From: UBA4656 sp002405525
Lineage (GTDB): Bacteria > Pseudomonadota > Gammaproteobacteria > Xanthomonadales > Ahniellaceae
Length of the DNA stretch: 21,951 nt
Direction: 5' to 3'
Assembly (NCBI GenBank): GCA_036723735.1
Contig: DAIMGT010000066.1
Coordinates: 1 to 21,951, forward strand
A program made the position numbers and the translations under genes. Of the stretch, positions 14,187-21,901 are shown in pieces (within the stretch, counting starts at the first letter, position 1; each line of letters starts with the position of its first letter). The notes under the pieces were generated by a model that was not told the origin of the DNA, ran no database searches, and saw only the letters and a list, made by a program, of their open reading frames with translations.

Positions 14187-16049
14187 ATGAGCAACGTCTC
14201 CGACATCGCCGCGGATTTCATCCTGGAGGCCGGGGAGATTGCCGACCGGCTGGGCGAAGAACTGGTCGAGCTGGAGGACCGCCCGGGCGACGCCGCCCTG
14301 CTGAACTCCGTGTTCCGCGGATTCCACACCATCAAAGGCGGCGCGGGCTTCCTGCACATCGCCCCGATGGTCGATCTCTGCCACGCCGCTGAGGAGATGT
14401 TCGATGCGCTGCGCTCGGGCCGTCTGGCGGTGGATGCCCACCTGCTGGATCTTGCGCTGCAGTCGCTAGACCGTCTCAACGCCATGCTGGACGCCCTGCG
14501 GGTGGGCGCGGCTGTTCCCGCGCCCCCTGCCGAAACGGTGGCGGCGATGCGCGGGCTCGCCCATGGCAAACCGGCTGCAACAGCGGTCGCTGCTCCAGCG
14601 CCCGGCGGCGATACGGTGGTCGCAGACGATGAATTCGAAGCCATGCTCGACGCCCTGCACGGCAAGGGCGCAGCCCCGGGAGTCGATGCCGGCGCTGCTC
14701 CGGGTGAAACCATCGACGACGCCGAGTTCGAAGCCATGCTCGACGCCCTGCATGGCAAGGGCGGCAGTCCCGGCTCGATCCCCGCGCCCGCCGCCGTCAC
14801 ACAGGCGCCGGTGCCCGCGGCACCGGCACCCCGGGCCGTGGCTCCGCCGCGCGCGGCGACCGCCGAGTCCGCGCCGAAAGAGTCCGAACCGACGGTGCGC
14901 GTCGAAGTCAAGCGCCTGGACGCGATGATGAATCTGGTCGGCGAGCTGGTGCTGGCCCGGAACCGCCTGAAGACGCTGCGCCTGGGAACCGCAGCGGTCC
15001 GCCGCCGGGCCACCGACGGCGAGCTCGACCGCGCCATCGCCGGACTCGACCTGATCACCGCCCGCCTGCAGTCGGCGGTGATGAAGACCCGGATGCAGCC
15101 GATCGGCCGCGTGCTCTCGCGCTTTCCCAAGGTCGCGCGCGATGTGGCGCGGCAGTTGAATAAGGACGTGCGACTCGAACTTTCCGGTGAAGAAACCGAG
15201 ATCGACAAGAACATCGTCGAGTCGTTGTCCGACCCGTTGGTCCACCTGGTCCGAAACGCGATCGACCACGGCATCGAAGCGCCCGAGCGGCGCGAGCGCA
15301 TCGGCAAGCCACGCCAGGGAACGGTGCGCCTGTCCGCGCAGCACGAGGGCGACCACATCCTGATCACGGTGCGCGACGACGGCGCCGGCATGGATCCGGA
15401 GGTGCTGCGTGCAAAGGCGCGCGACAAGGGCCTGATCGGTCCCGAGGCCGCGGCGCGCCTGTCGACCGAAGAGTGCCTGCACCTGATCTTCCTGCCCGGG
15501 TTCTCGACCAAGAGCGAGGTCAGCGAGATCTCCGGCCGCGGCGTCGGGATGGACGTGGTGATGTCGCGGCTGAAGGAGCTCAACGGCCATGTCTCCATCC
15601 ATTCCGCGCCGGGCACCGGCAGCACCATCACGATCCGGCTGCCGCTCACGCTGGCGATCCTGACCACCCTGGTGGTTTCCGCCGGCGGACGGCCCTACGC
15701 GCTGCCGCTCGGCGCGGTGGAGGAGGTTTTCCGCTTCGACCCGTCCTCGGTGCTCTACGTCGACGGCCGCGAAGTGCTCGACGTGCGCAGCCAGACCCTG
15801 CCGCTGCTTTTCTTGCGCCGCTGGCTTTCGATCGGCACCGGCGCCGGTGATGGCTGCGTGGTGGTGGTCCGGTCGGGCGAATTGCGTTATGGCCTCGTGG
15901 TCGACGTGGTGCGTGGCCGCGACGAGGTGGTGGTCAAGCCGCTGCCGCCGCGTATGCGCCACCTCACCGGCTTCGCGGGCGCCACCATCACCGGCGACGG
16001 CGCGATCGCACTGATTCTCGACGCGCACGGCTTGTACCGCGCGGGCTGA
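14187..16049 (+). CDS. cheA: CheA2 chemotaxis histidine kinase (flagellar cluster)
   Basis: A 620-residue CheA, the kinase expected to feed the CheY/CheZ encoded upstream. Seen are Hpt with phospho-acceptor His47 (GFHTIKGGAGFL); a Pro/Ala-rich region (about 108-235) in place of a folded P2 domain, holding two near-identical copies of D-EFEAMLDALHGKG (147-161 and 177-193); dimerisation helices (about 238-300: KRLDAMMNLVGELVLARNRL); ATPase with N box HLVRNAIDHG (353-362), G1 DDGAG (397-401), F box FLPGFST (435-441) and G2 GRGVGMD (450-456); and a C-terminal CheW-like domain. The ATG at 14187 begins the conserved Hpt sequence; the open frame upstream is a shadow of BLUF. No ribosome binding site precedes it and a FliA promoter abuts it. 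cheB, usually downstream of cheA in such clusters, is missing here. Confidence 0.95.
   Translation: MSNVSDIAADFILEAGEIADRLGEELVELEDRPGDAALLNSVFRGFHTIKGGAGFLHIAPMVDLCHAAEEMFDALRSGRLAVDAHLLDLALQSLDRLNAMLDALRVGAAVPAPPAETVAAMRGLAHGKPAATAVAAPAPGGDTVVADDEFEAMLDALHGKGAAPGVDAGAAPGETIDDAEFEAMLDALHGKGGSPGSIPAPAAVTQAPVPAAPAPRAVAPPRAATAESAPKESEPTVRVEVKRLDAMMNLVGELVLARNRLKTLRLGTAAVRRRATDGELDRAIAGLDLITARLQSAVMKTRMQPIGRVLSRFPKVARDVARQLNKDVRLELSGEETEIDKNIVESLSDPLVHLVRNAIDHGIEAPERRERIGKPRQGTVRLSAQHEGDHILITVRDDGAGMDPEVLRAKARDKGLIGPEAAARLSTEECLHLIFLPGFSTKSEVSEISGRGVGMDVVMSRLKELNGHVSIHSAPGTGSTITIRLPLTLAILTTLVVSAGGRPYALPLGAVEEVFRFDPSSVLYVDGREVLDVRSQTLPLLFLRRWLSIGTGAGDGCVVVVRSGELRYGLVVDVVRGRDEVVVKPLPPRMRHLTGFAGATITGDGAIALILDAHGLYRAG
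14625..14762 (+). repeat. Tandem in-frame repeat in cheA2
   Basis: Two copies of a 39-base unit encoding EFEAMLDALHGKG begin at 14631 and 14724, a 93-base period. They differ at only two third-codon positions (gaa/gag, cac/cat), so the duplication is recent or kept homogeneous. Both follow one or two Asp residues and sit between Gly/Pro/Ala-rich linkers, and each predicts an acidic amphipathic helix. Confidence 0.85.
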
Positions 16050-16072
16050 GGGACGCCGGAAACCGGGCGCCG

Positions 16073-16087
16073 CTCCCGACTCGGGAG
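16073..16087 (+). terminator. Possible hairpin after cheA2
   Basis: CTCCCG-ACT-CGGGAG forms a 6-bp stem 24 bases after the cheA2 stop. Only a short mixed sequence follows rather than a T-run. It is the best candidate for the end of the cheA2 transcript before the unrelated peptidase gene. Confidence 0.35.
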
Positions 16088-16239
16088 ACTTGCGCGTCTC
16101 GCGCACGCCGCGGCAGCCCTTCCTGAGGCACGGCGGCGGCAGGAACGGAACGCGGCGCCCCGGTCGCCACCGATGCGCCCGCCGCGGGCGCCGCCGCATG
16201 CGCTACGCTCCGCTGGCCTGCCTTGCGCCCGGAACCCGC

Positions 16240-17904
16240 ATGCCCGCCATCCGCCCGTTCGCTCCCCTCTCGCGCGCGCTCGCGGCGTTGGCCGCGCTGT
16301 GCGCGGTCTCATGCGGCCGCTTGCCCGGCCCGGACCCGGGCGAGGCGGTATCGCCGGACGCGATTCGCGCGCACGTTTCCTTTCTGGCCGACGACGCGCT
16401 CGAGGGCCGGCTCGCCGGCACCCGCGGCTACGACATCGCGGCGCGCTACGTAGCCAGCGAACTGGCACAGGCCGGCCTCGAGCCCGGCGGCAAGGACGGC
16501 GCGTGGTTCCAGCCCGTGCCGCTGGTCGAATCAGTGTCGCTGCTGCCGGCGGCGAAGCTCACCCTGCGGCCCGCGAACGGCGCGCCGCTCGAACTCAAGG
16601 CCGTCGAGGACTTTCTCCCCGATGCCAGCCTCACCGACGCGGAAGTCGTCGCCAGCGCGCCGATGGTGTTCGTCGGCTTCGGCGTCTCGGCGCCGGAACA
16701 AGGCCACGACGACCTCGCCGGCGTGGACCTCGCGGGCAAGGTCGCGCTGGTGTTCGGCGGCGCGCCGGCCCAGTTCCCGCCGGCGATCCGCGCCCACCAT
16801 TCCTCGCGCCTGACCAAGAACGCGCTGCTCGCCGCGCGCGGCGCGGTCGGCATCATCAGCCTGCAGACGCCCGAGGAGCAGAAGCGCACGCCGTGGGCGC
16901 GCCTGGTGCAGCAGTCGTGGCGCTCGCGCATGGGCTGGGTCGGCGCCGACGGCGCGGTCAACGGCGCCTGGCCGCAGATCAGGATCCGCGCGGCGATCAA
17001 CCCGGCGCGCGCGGCGACGTTCTTCGCCGGCGCGCCGATCACGCTGGAGCAGGCGTATGCCGCCGCCGAGGCCGGCACGCCGCAGGCCTTCGACCTGCCG
17101 CTGGAAGTCGACCAGCTGCGCAAGTCGGTCATCCGCCAGCGCACCAGCGACAACGTGGTCGGCATCCTCGAGGGTTCCGATCCGGCGCTGGCCGGCGAGT
17201 ACGTGGCGATCTCGGCCCACCTCGACCATGTCGGCAAGGGCGCGCCGATCGGCGGCGACACCATCTACAACGGCGCCTTCGACAACGCAGTCGGCATCGG
17301 CATCATGATGGAGACCGCGCGCGCACTGGCCATGCTGCACGAGCGACCGCGCCGTTCGGTCCTGTTCATCGCGGTCACCGCCGAGGAATCCGGCCTGCAG
17401 GGTTCGGACTATTTCGTGCAGAACCCGACCGTGCCGCGCGGCTCGATCGTGGCCAACATCAACATGGACATGCCGGTCGCCCTTGCGCCGCTGGCCGACG
17501 TCACCGCCTTCGGCGCCGAACACTCGTCGCTGGGCGCGGTGGCCGAGCGCGCGGCCAAGGCCGAGGGCGTCGGGCTGACGCCCGACGCCAAGCCCGAGGA
17601 GGTCTTCTTCGTGCGCAGCGACCAGTATTCCTTCGTGCGCGCCGGCATCCCCGCGCTCTACATCGACCAGGGCATGACCTCGTCGGATCCGGCGATCGAC
17701 CAGAAAGGTCCCTACGAGGCCTTCCTCAAGGACCACTACCACCAGCCCAGCGACGACCTGCGGCTTCCGATCCACTGGCCCTCGCTGGCGATGCTGGCGC
17801 GCCTGAACGCGCGCATCATCGACGAGGTGGCGGACGCCAACGAGCGCCCGACCTGGAACGACGGCAACTTCTTCGGCGAGACCTTCGCGCCGCAGAAGCC
17901 GTGA
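16240..17904 (+). CDS. M28-family metallopeptidase lipoprotein
   Basis: A 554-residue secreted zinc peptidase. The N-terminus (MPAIRPFAPLSRALAALAALCAVSC) is a lipoprotein signal ending at Cys25. A PA-like insert follows at about 130-240 (FVGFGVSAPEQGHDDLAGVDLAGKVALVFGG), then the M28 catalytic domain with metal and catalytic residues His327-x-Asp329 (AHLDHVG), Asp348 (GAFDNAVG), Glu382/Glu383 (TAEESGLQG), Asp410 (NINMDMP) and His501 (YHQPSDD). It is probably an aminopeptidase anchored in the outer membrane facing the periplasm or outside; the substrate cannot be told. Met 16198 is an alternative start but would spoil the signal peptide. The gene ends against a strong hairpin and is not linked to the motility genes. 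Confidence 0.9.
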   Translation: MPAIRPFAPLSRALAALAALCAVSCGRLPGPDPGEAVSPDAIRAHVSFLADDALEGRLAGTRGYDIAARYVASELAQAGLEPGGKDGAWFQPVPLVESVSLLPAAKLTLRPANGAPLELKAVEDFLPDASLTDAEVVASAPMVFVGFGVSAPEQGHDDLAGVDLAGKVALVFGGAPAQFPPAIRAHHSSRLTKNALLAARGAVGIISLQTPEEQKRTPWARLVQQSWRSRMGWVGADGAVNGAWPQIRIRAAINPARAATFFAGAPITLEQAYAAAEAGTPQAFDLPLEVDQLRKSVIRQRTSDNVVGILEGSDPALAGEYVAISAHLDHVGKGAPIGGDTIYNGAFDNAVGIGIMMETARALAMLHERPRRSVLFIAVTAEESGLQGSDYFVQNPTVPRGSIVANINMDMPVALAPLADVTAFGAEHSSLGAVAERAAKAEGVGLTPDAKPEEVFFVRSDQYSFVRAGIPALYIDQGMTSSDPAIDQKGPYEAFLKDHYHQPSDDLRLPIHWPSLAMLARLNARIIDEVADANERPTWNDGNFFGETFAPQKP

Positions 17905-17910
17905 GGCGAT

Positions 17911-17938
17911 CGCGTCGCGCGCCGGGGCGCGCGACGCG
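17911..17938. terminator. Strong hairpin between convergent genes
   Basis: A perfect 13-bp inverted repeat (CGCGTCGCGCGCC / GGCGCGCGACGCG, two central G) lies 7 bases after the M28 peptidase stop and 15 bases from the end of the convergent lipoprotein gene. There is no T-run, but position and symmetry fit a bidirectional terminator or mRNA end-protecting hairpin. Confidence 0.6.
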
Positions 17939-17952
17939 CGGCGACCTGCCGC

Positions 17953-18489
17953 TCACGGCAGCCGCAGCGGTGCCGCCGGCGGCGCACAGCCGATCGATCC
18001 GCCGTAACCCTTCAGGAACCCGCGACGGACCGCGCCCGCGGCGACCGCCTCCGCGATCCGCCGATCGCGCTGGCGTGCGCCGCTGATCAGGCCGATCAGG
18101 CCGTGGTAGGGAATCATGCCGCGCAGGGCGCCGACCACGGCGCCGCGCATGAAGTCGTCTTCGCGATCGGCGGCCTTGAGCACGTCGAGGTCCGGCCCGA
18201 GGACCGCGTCGATCGCCGCGATCTCGATGGCCAGCGCCGCGCAGTCGGCCGGCACCGGCAGCGCATAGGTGTCGGCGACCGCGCGCAGCAGCACATCGGG
18301 GATGTCGTCGCCGCCGAGGTTGAAGTCGGACAGCGGCATGCGCCCCATCCGGCCCATCGCGGCGGGATCGACCGCGGTTTCGCCGTCAGCGCGGCGCGGC
18401 GCCCCCGCGCACCCGGCGCACAGCGCCAGGGCCGCGGCCAGCATCGCCGCGCCCAGCAGGTAACCCGGTCGAAAGCCCTGGCGATCCAT
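17953..18489 (-). CDS. Small putative lipoprotein, function unknown
   Basis: A 178-residue protein I cannot assign to a named family. The N-terminus MDRQGFRPGYLLGAAMLAAALALCAGC is a lipoprotein-type signal with the probable lipidated Cys at 27. The mature part contains LSDFNLGGDDIPDVLLRAV, DCAALAIEIAAIDAVLGPDLD and a Gly/Ala-rich hydrophobic stretch (GAVVGALRGMIPYHGLIGLISGA) that could insert in a membrane, then a basic segment. The start at 18489 is preceded by AGGGGA at good spacing; the Met six codons upstream has no such site. It is convergent with the M28 peptidase gene and lies downstream of the DUF3025-type gene on the same strand. Confidence 0.8.
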   Translation of the reverse strand: MDRQGFRPGYLLGAAMLAAALALCAGCAGAPRRADGETAVDPAAMGRMGRMPLSDFNLGGDDIPDVLLRAVADTYALPVPADCAALAIEIAAIDAVLGPDLDVLKAADREDDFMRGAVVGALRGMIPYHGLIGLISGARQRDRRIAEAVAAGAVRRGFLKGYGGSIGCAPPAAPLRLP

Positions 18490-18541
18490 CGTGCGTCCCC
18501 TTGCCACCGAGGGTAACGGCCGCGGCCCGGCCAGACCTGAC

Positions 18542-18555
18542 GCGGATCAATCCGC
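18542..18555 (-). terminator. Possible small hairpin after DUF3025-type gene
   Basis: GCGGA-TCAA-TCCGC can form a 5-bp stem about 45 bases downstream of the DUF3025-type stop and upstream of the small lipoprotein gene. No T-run is present. Confidence 0.2.
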
Positions 18556-18599
18556 CGCCGCGTCGCGGACCTGCCGCAACGAAGGCATGGTGCCCCGCC

Positions 18600-19505
18600 T
18601 CAGCCTGCGATCCCCAGCGGCGCGGCGTAACGCCGCTGCGGGTCGCGACCGCGGAAGCACTCGGCGGTGGCGACGAAGGCCGGATCCCCGTTGCCCTCGC
18701 GCCAGCCCGGAATGCCGGACAGCGGCAGGCTGACCATGCCCGCCGGGTCCCAGCCCAGCACGCCCGACGACACGGCGTCGGCCGCCGCGCGGTCGAGCAG
18801 CGCAGCGCGCGCGTCGAACGGCCACGTGCAGAAGCCTTCCGGCACGTGAAACCACAGCACCTTGCCGGCCATCGTCAGGTGCGGATCGCGGGCGAGTTCG
18901 AACAGCGCATGGCCGAAGACATGGACCACGATGCGCCGGTGCCAGTCGGCCCGGCGGTCGAGGAACAGGCCGGGCCAGTCGTGGGCGTCGAGGCGTTCGA
19001 GCAGCGCGGGATCCTCGCTCGCCACCAGCAGCCCCGCTTCGTCGATGTGGGTCAGCGACTGCTGGCGGCGCGTGCGGTTGCCGCGGCCCTGCAGCGGCAG
19101 GTCCTCAACCTGCAGCCGGTTCAACGCGCGCTTGAGGCGCGGGTAGCGCAGCCACATCAGCACGCTGAACAGATCGTGCCAGCGGCGCGGGCGGGTGGCG
19201 ATGGCGCCGTGGTCGTGGATGCGCTGCTCGAAGTGCAGGCCGTCGCGGAACAGGAACTGGTTCTGCTCGACGCAGCGCAGGCCCTCGCAGCCGGGCGTGG
19301 CGGCGAGGGCGTCGCTCAGCGCGTCCAGCGTCGGGAAGTCATCGTCGCCGAGCAGGCCGGCGTAGCCCGCCAACTGGTCGAAGGGCGGGCGCGCGAGTTC
19401 GAGTGGCGCCCAGTCGTCCGCGACGTCATGGCGACGCCCCGGCGTGGGCGCGCGCGCCTTCGAGCGGGTGTCGATCGGGCGTGTGCTGGCGGGATCGGCG
19501 GACAC
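18600..19505 (-). CDS. DUF3025 family protein
   Basis: A 301-residue protein whose body resembles DUF3025 proteins of proteobacteria: WAPLELARPPFDQL, HDLFSVLMWLRYPRLKRALNRLQ, NRTRRQQSLTHIDEAGLLV, VHVFGHALFELARDPHLTMAGKVLWF. The function of this family is unknown. The conserved His/Asp residues (HD, FGHALFE) suggest a metal or nucleotide site, but this is not established. The start is uncertain: the frame is open to an ATG at 19643, but that would run through palindromic repeat DNA, and a TACAAT box lies at 19535-19540. GTG 19505 is therefore preferred, although it lacks a good ribosome binding site. The gene follows rimO on the same strand after about 290 bases. Confidence 0.75.
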   Translation of the reverse strand: MSADPASTRPIDTRSKARAPTPGRRHDVADDWAPLELARPPFDQLAGYAGLLGDDDFPTLDALSDALAATPGCEGLRCVEQNQFLFRDGLHFEQRIHDHGAIATRPRRWHDLFSVLMWLRYPRLKRALNRLQVEDLPLQGRGNRTRRQQSLTHIDEAGLLVASEDPALLERLDAHDWPGLFLDRRADWHRRIVVHVFGHALFELARDPHLTMAGKVLWFHVPEGFCTWPFDARAALLDRAAADAVSSGVLGWDPAGMVSLPLSGIPGWREGNGDPAFVATAECFRGRDPQRRYAAPLGIAG

Positions 19506-19534
19506 GGTGTCGGAAGCGCGGCGCGGAGGCGTGG

Positions 19535-19540
19535 ATTGTA
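19535..19540 (-). promoter_or_regulatory. Possible -10 box for DUF3025-type gene
   Basis: The minus strand reads TACAAT, close to the sigma-70 -10 TATAAT, in otherwise very GC-rich DNA, about 30 bases before GTG 19505. No convincing -35 element is visible. It argues against translation starting further upstream. Confidence 0.4.
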
Positions 19541-19577
19541 GCGTTCCGGGGACCAGGCCCCGGCGGCACGTCCGATC

Positions 19578-19714
19578 GCGCTGCGCGCAGCGCTCCCACC
19601 CAGCCTGCGGCAGCGTGGCGCATCGGACAGGACGGATCCCCATGGGCGCGGCGCGTGCGCCGCGATGGGATGCGGCAATGACCGTAGGGTGCGATGGGCA
19701 CAGCGCATTGCACC
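19578..19714. repeat. Cluster of intergenic palindromic repeats
   Basis: Three palindromic units lie in the gap between rimO and the DUF3025-type gene: the perfect 16-mer GCGCTGCGCGCAGCGC (19578-19593); an imperfect one around CGCGGCG-CGTG-CGCCGCG flanked by ATCCC/GGGAT (about 19635-19672); and GGTGCGATG/CATTGCACC (19688-19714, 9-bp stem with one G-T pair). They resemble dispersed intergenic palindromic repeats of Xanthomonadales-like genomes, but the copy number elsewhere cannot be seen here. They could act as mRNA 3' structures for rimO. Confidence 0.5.
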
Positions 19715-19793
19715 GCCCCCAGTGCCGCGGTGTGTCGCCGCGCCCATGGCACCCGACGCGACCCCGGCGATCGCCGTATCCCGCGCCAATCCC

Positions 19794-21131
19794 TCAGGCG
19801 ATCTCGCCGTGCAGGTCGTGCGCCTCGGTCTTGAGGATGCGGACGTCCACGAACTGGCCGGGCTTCAGGCCCGCGGCGCCGTGGATGAAGACCTTGCCGT
19901 CGATCTCCGGCGCGGCGGCGCGCGAGCGGCCGACCGCGACGCTGGCGCCGACCTCGTCGATGAGCACCTGCTGCACGGTGCCGACCTTGCGCTTGAGGCG
20001 GCGGCGGCTGATCTTCTCCTGCGCCTTCATGAAGCGCGCCTCGCGCTCCGCGCGCACGTCGTCCGGCAGCTGGCCCGGCAGTTCGTTGGCCTTTGCGCCC
20101 TCGACCGGCGAGTAAGCGAAGCAGCCCACGCGGTCGAGTTCGGCGGCGTCGAGGAAGTCGAGCAGCTCCTGGACCTCGGCCTCGGTCTCGCCGGGGAAAC
20201 CGGCGATGAAGGTGCTGCGGATGGTCAGCTCCGGGCAGGCGCGGCGCCAGGCCAGGATGCGGTCGAGGTTCTTCTCGCCGCTGGCCGGGCGCTTCATCAG
20301 CTTGAGGATGCGCGGGCTGGCGTGCTGGAACGGGATGTCGAGGTAGGGCAGCACCTTGCCTTCCGCCATCAGCGGGATCACCTCGTCCACGTGCGGATAC
20401 GGATAGACGTAGTGCAGCCGCACCCATGCGCCGAGCTCGCCGAGCCCCGCGCAGAGGTCGGCGAAGCGCGTGCGCCACTCGCGGCCGCGCCAGGTGCCCG
20501 GCGCGTACTTCGTGTCGACGCCGTAGGCGCTGGTGTCCTGGCTGATGACCAGCAGCTCCTTCACGCCCGACTTGACCAGCTTCTCGGCCTCGCCCAGCAC
20601 CTGTTCGATCGGCCGCGAGACCAGGTCGCCGCGCATCGAGGGGATGATGCAGAAGGTGCAGCGGTGGTTGCAGCCTTCGGAGATCTTCAGGTACGCGTAG
20701 TGGCGCGGCGTGAGCTTGATGCCCGCCGGCGGCACCAGGTCGAGGAAGGGATCGTGCTTGGGCGGCACCTGCGCGTGCACCGCGGTCATCACCGACGCGT
20801 AGTCCTGCGGGCCGCTGATGCTGAGCACCTCGGGGAACTTCTCGCGGATCAGTTCCGCGCGCGCGCCGAGGCAGCCGGTGACCACCACCCTGCCGTTCTC
20901 CGCCATCGCCTCGCCGATCGCGTCCAGCGATTCCTCCACCGCGCTGTCGATGAAGCCGCAGGTGTTGACCACCACCACGTCGGCGCCGTCGTAGGTCGGC
21001 GCGATCTCGTAGCCTTCGGCGCGCAGCTGGGTCAGGATGCGCTCGGAGTCGACCAGCGCCTTCGGGCAGCCGAGGCTGACGAAGCCGACCCGCGGGGCTA
21101 CCGCGGCCGGACGGCGGGGGGGGCGCGGCAT
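19794..21131 (-). CDS. rimO: Ribosomal protein S12 methylthiotransferase RimO
   Basis: A 445-residue radical-SAM methylthiotransferase that adds a methylthio group to the conserved Asp of ribosomal protein S12. The N-terminal UPF0004 domain has the three cluster cysteines Cys22 (SLGCPKALVDSE), Cys58 (VNTCGF) and Cys87 (VTGCLGAR). The radical-SAM domain has Cys154/Cys158/Cys161 (SEGCNHRCTFC) and IPSMRGDLVSR, followed by a C-terminal TRAM domain (about 375-445). SLGCPKALVDSE and the full length separate RimO from its relative MiaB. The ATG at 21131 has GGAG about 7 bases upstream and a TATAAT box at 21158-21163. It is transcribed towards the DUF3025-type gene. Confidence 0.95.
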   Translation of the reverse strand: MPRPPRRPAAVAPRVGFVSLGCPKALVDSERILTQLRAEGYEIAPTYDGADVVVVNTCGFIDSAVEESLDAIGEAMAENGRVVVTGCLGARAELIREKFPEVLSISGPQDYASVMTAVHAQVPPKHDPFLDLVPPAGIKLTPRHYAYLKISEGCNHRCTFCIIPSMRGDLVSRPIEQVLGEAEKLVKSGVKELLVISQDTSAYGVDTKYAPGTWRGREWRTRFADLCAGLGELGAWVRLHYVYPYPHVDEVIPLMAEGKVLPYLDIPFQHASPRILKLMKRPASGEKNLDRILAWRRACPELTIRSTFIAGFPGETEAEVQELLDFLDAAELDRVGCFAYSPVEGAKANELPGQLPDDVRAEREARFMKAQEKISRRRLKRKVGTVQQVLIDEVGASVAVGRSRAAAPEIDGKVFIHGAAGLKPGQFVDVRILKTEAHDLHGEIA

Positions 21132-21157
21132 ACGATGGCTCCGGCGGCGAGCTGCGG

Positions 21158-21165
21158 ATTATAGT
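21158..21165. promoter_or_regulatory. Overlapping divergent -10 boxes (rimO / hydrolase)
   Basis: ATTATAGT in GC-rich surroundings gives TATAAT on the minus strand (21158-21163), about 27 bases before rimO, and TATAGT on the plus strand (21160-21165), about 55 bases before the hydrolase ATG. No clear -35 elements were found. The two promoters would compete for polymerase. Confidence 0.45.
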
Positions 21166-21220
21166 GGCGGCGCGCTGCGTCTGCCCGGCCGACCGGAGGA
21201 CGCCATCCCGGACGATCCGC

Positions 21221-21901
21221 ATGCGAGAAGACGGCCACACGATCCTGCTCCACCCCGTGGACGGCCACGCCACCGGCGCCTGGATCGAGCGACCGCGTGG
21301 AGCTCCGCGCGGCGGTGTGGTAGTCGTGCAGGAGATTTTCGGCGTCAATTCGCACATCCGTTCGGTGGTGGCGCGCTTCGCGGACGACGGGTTTCTCGCG
21401 GTCGCGCCGCGCCTGCTCGACCGCGTGGCGCCTGAGACCGAACTGGGCTATGACGACGCAGGCATCGCACGCGGCCGCGAACTGGTGGCGCTGCTCGGCT
21501 TCGACGCCGCCCTGCGCGACATCCGGGCGGCCGCCGACTGGCTGGTCGCTCAGGAACTGGCCGCCGGCGTCGTCGGCTTCTGCTGGGGCGGCACTGCGGC
21601 ACTGCTGGCTGCGACCCGACTCGGCATCCCGGCCGTGTCGTACTACGGCGGGCGCAGCATGGCGTTCCTGCACGAGCGTCCGCAGGCGCCGCTGCTGCTG
21701 CACTACGGGGTGCGCGACCCGCTGATCCTGCCCGGCGACGTGGCCGCGCAGCGCGCCGCCTTTCCGAAGGCCGAAGTCCACGTCCATGCCGCCGGCCACG
21801 GCTTCAACTGCGACCAGCGCGCCGACTTCGACGCGGCAGCCAGCGCCGCGGCGTGGCAACAGACCCTCGCCTTCCTTCACCGCCACCTCGTGTCCACGTA
21901 G
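21221..21901 (+). CDS. Dienelactone hydrolase family protein
   Basis: A 226-residue alpha/beta hydrolase of the dienelactone hydrolase family, cytoplasmic. Catalytic residues are visible: Glu38 (VVVQEIFGVN), nucleophile Cys121 (GFCWGG), Asp166 (YGVRDPLI) and His193 (AAGHGFNC). The length is typical for the family. The true substrate is unknown; many such proteins in organisms without a chlorocatechol pathway are general esterase-like hydrolases, and no aromatic-degradation genes are nearby. ATG 21221 is chosen; GGAGG lies too far upstream (about 20 bases), and the GTG at 21164 falls inside the promoter box. Confidence 0.9.
   Translation: MREDGHTILLHPVDGHATGAWIERPRGAPRGGVVVVQEIFGVNSHIRSVVARFADDGFLAVAPRLLDRVAPETELGYDDAGIARGRELVALLGFDAALRDIRAAADWLVAQELAAGVVGFCWGGTAALLAATRLGIPAVSYYGGRSMAFLHERPQAPLLLHYGVRDPLILPGDVAAQRAAFPKAEVHVHAAGHGFNCDQRADFDAAASAAAWQQTLAFLHRHLVST

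Noticed and set aside
14466..16199. 577-codon minus-strand frame over cheA2
   Set aside because: Antisense shadow of cheA2 with no recognisable domain.
16050..16239. Possible longer N-terminus of the M28 peptidase (Met at 16198 or further upstream)
   Set aside because: It would place an Arg-rich segment before the clear lipoprotein signal peptide that starts at 16240.
16173..18086. 637-codon plus-strand frame overlapping the M28 peptidase
   Set aside because: Arg/Gly-rich shadow of the peptidase gene in another frame.
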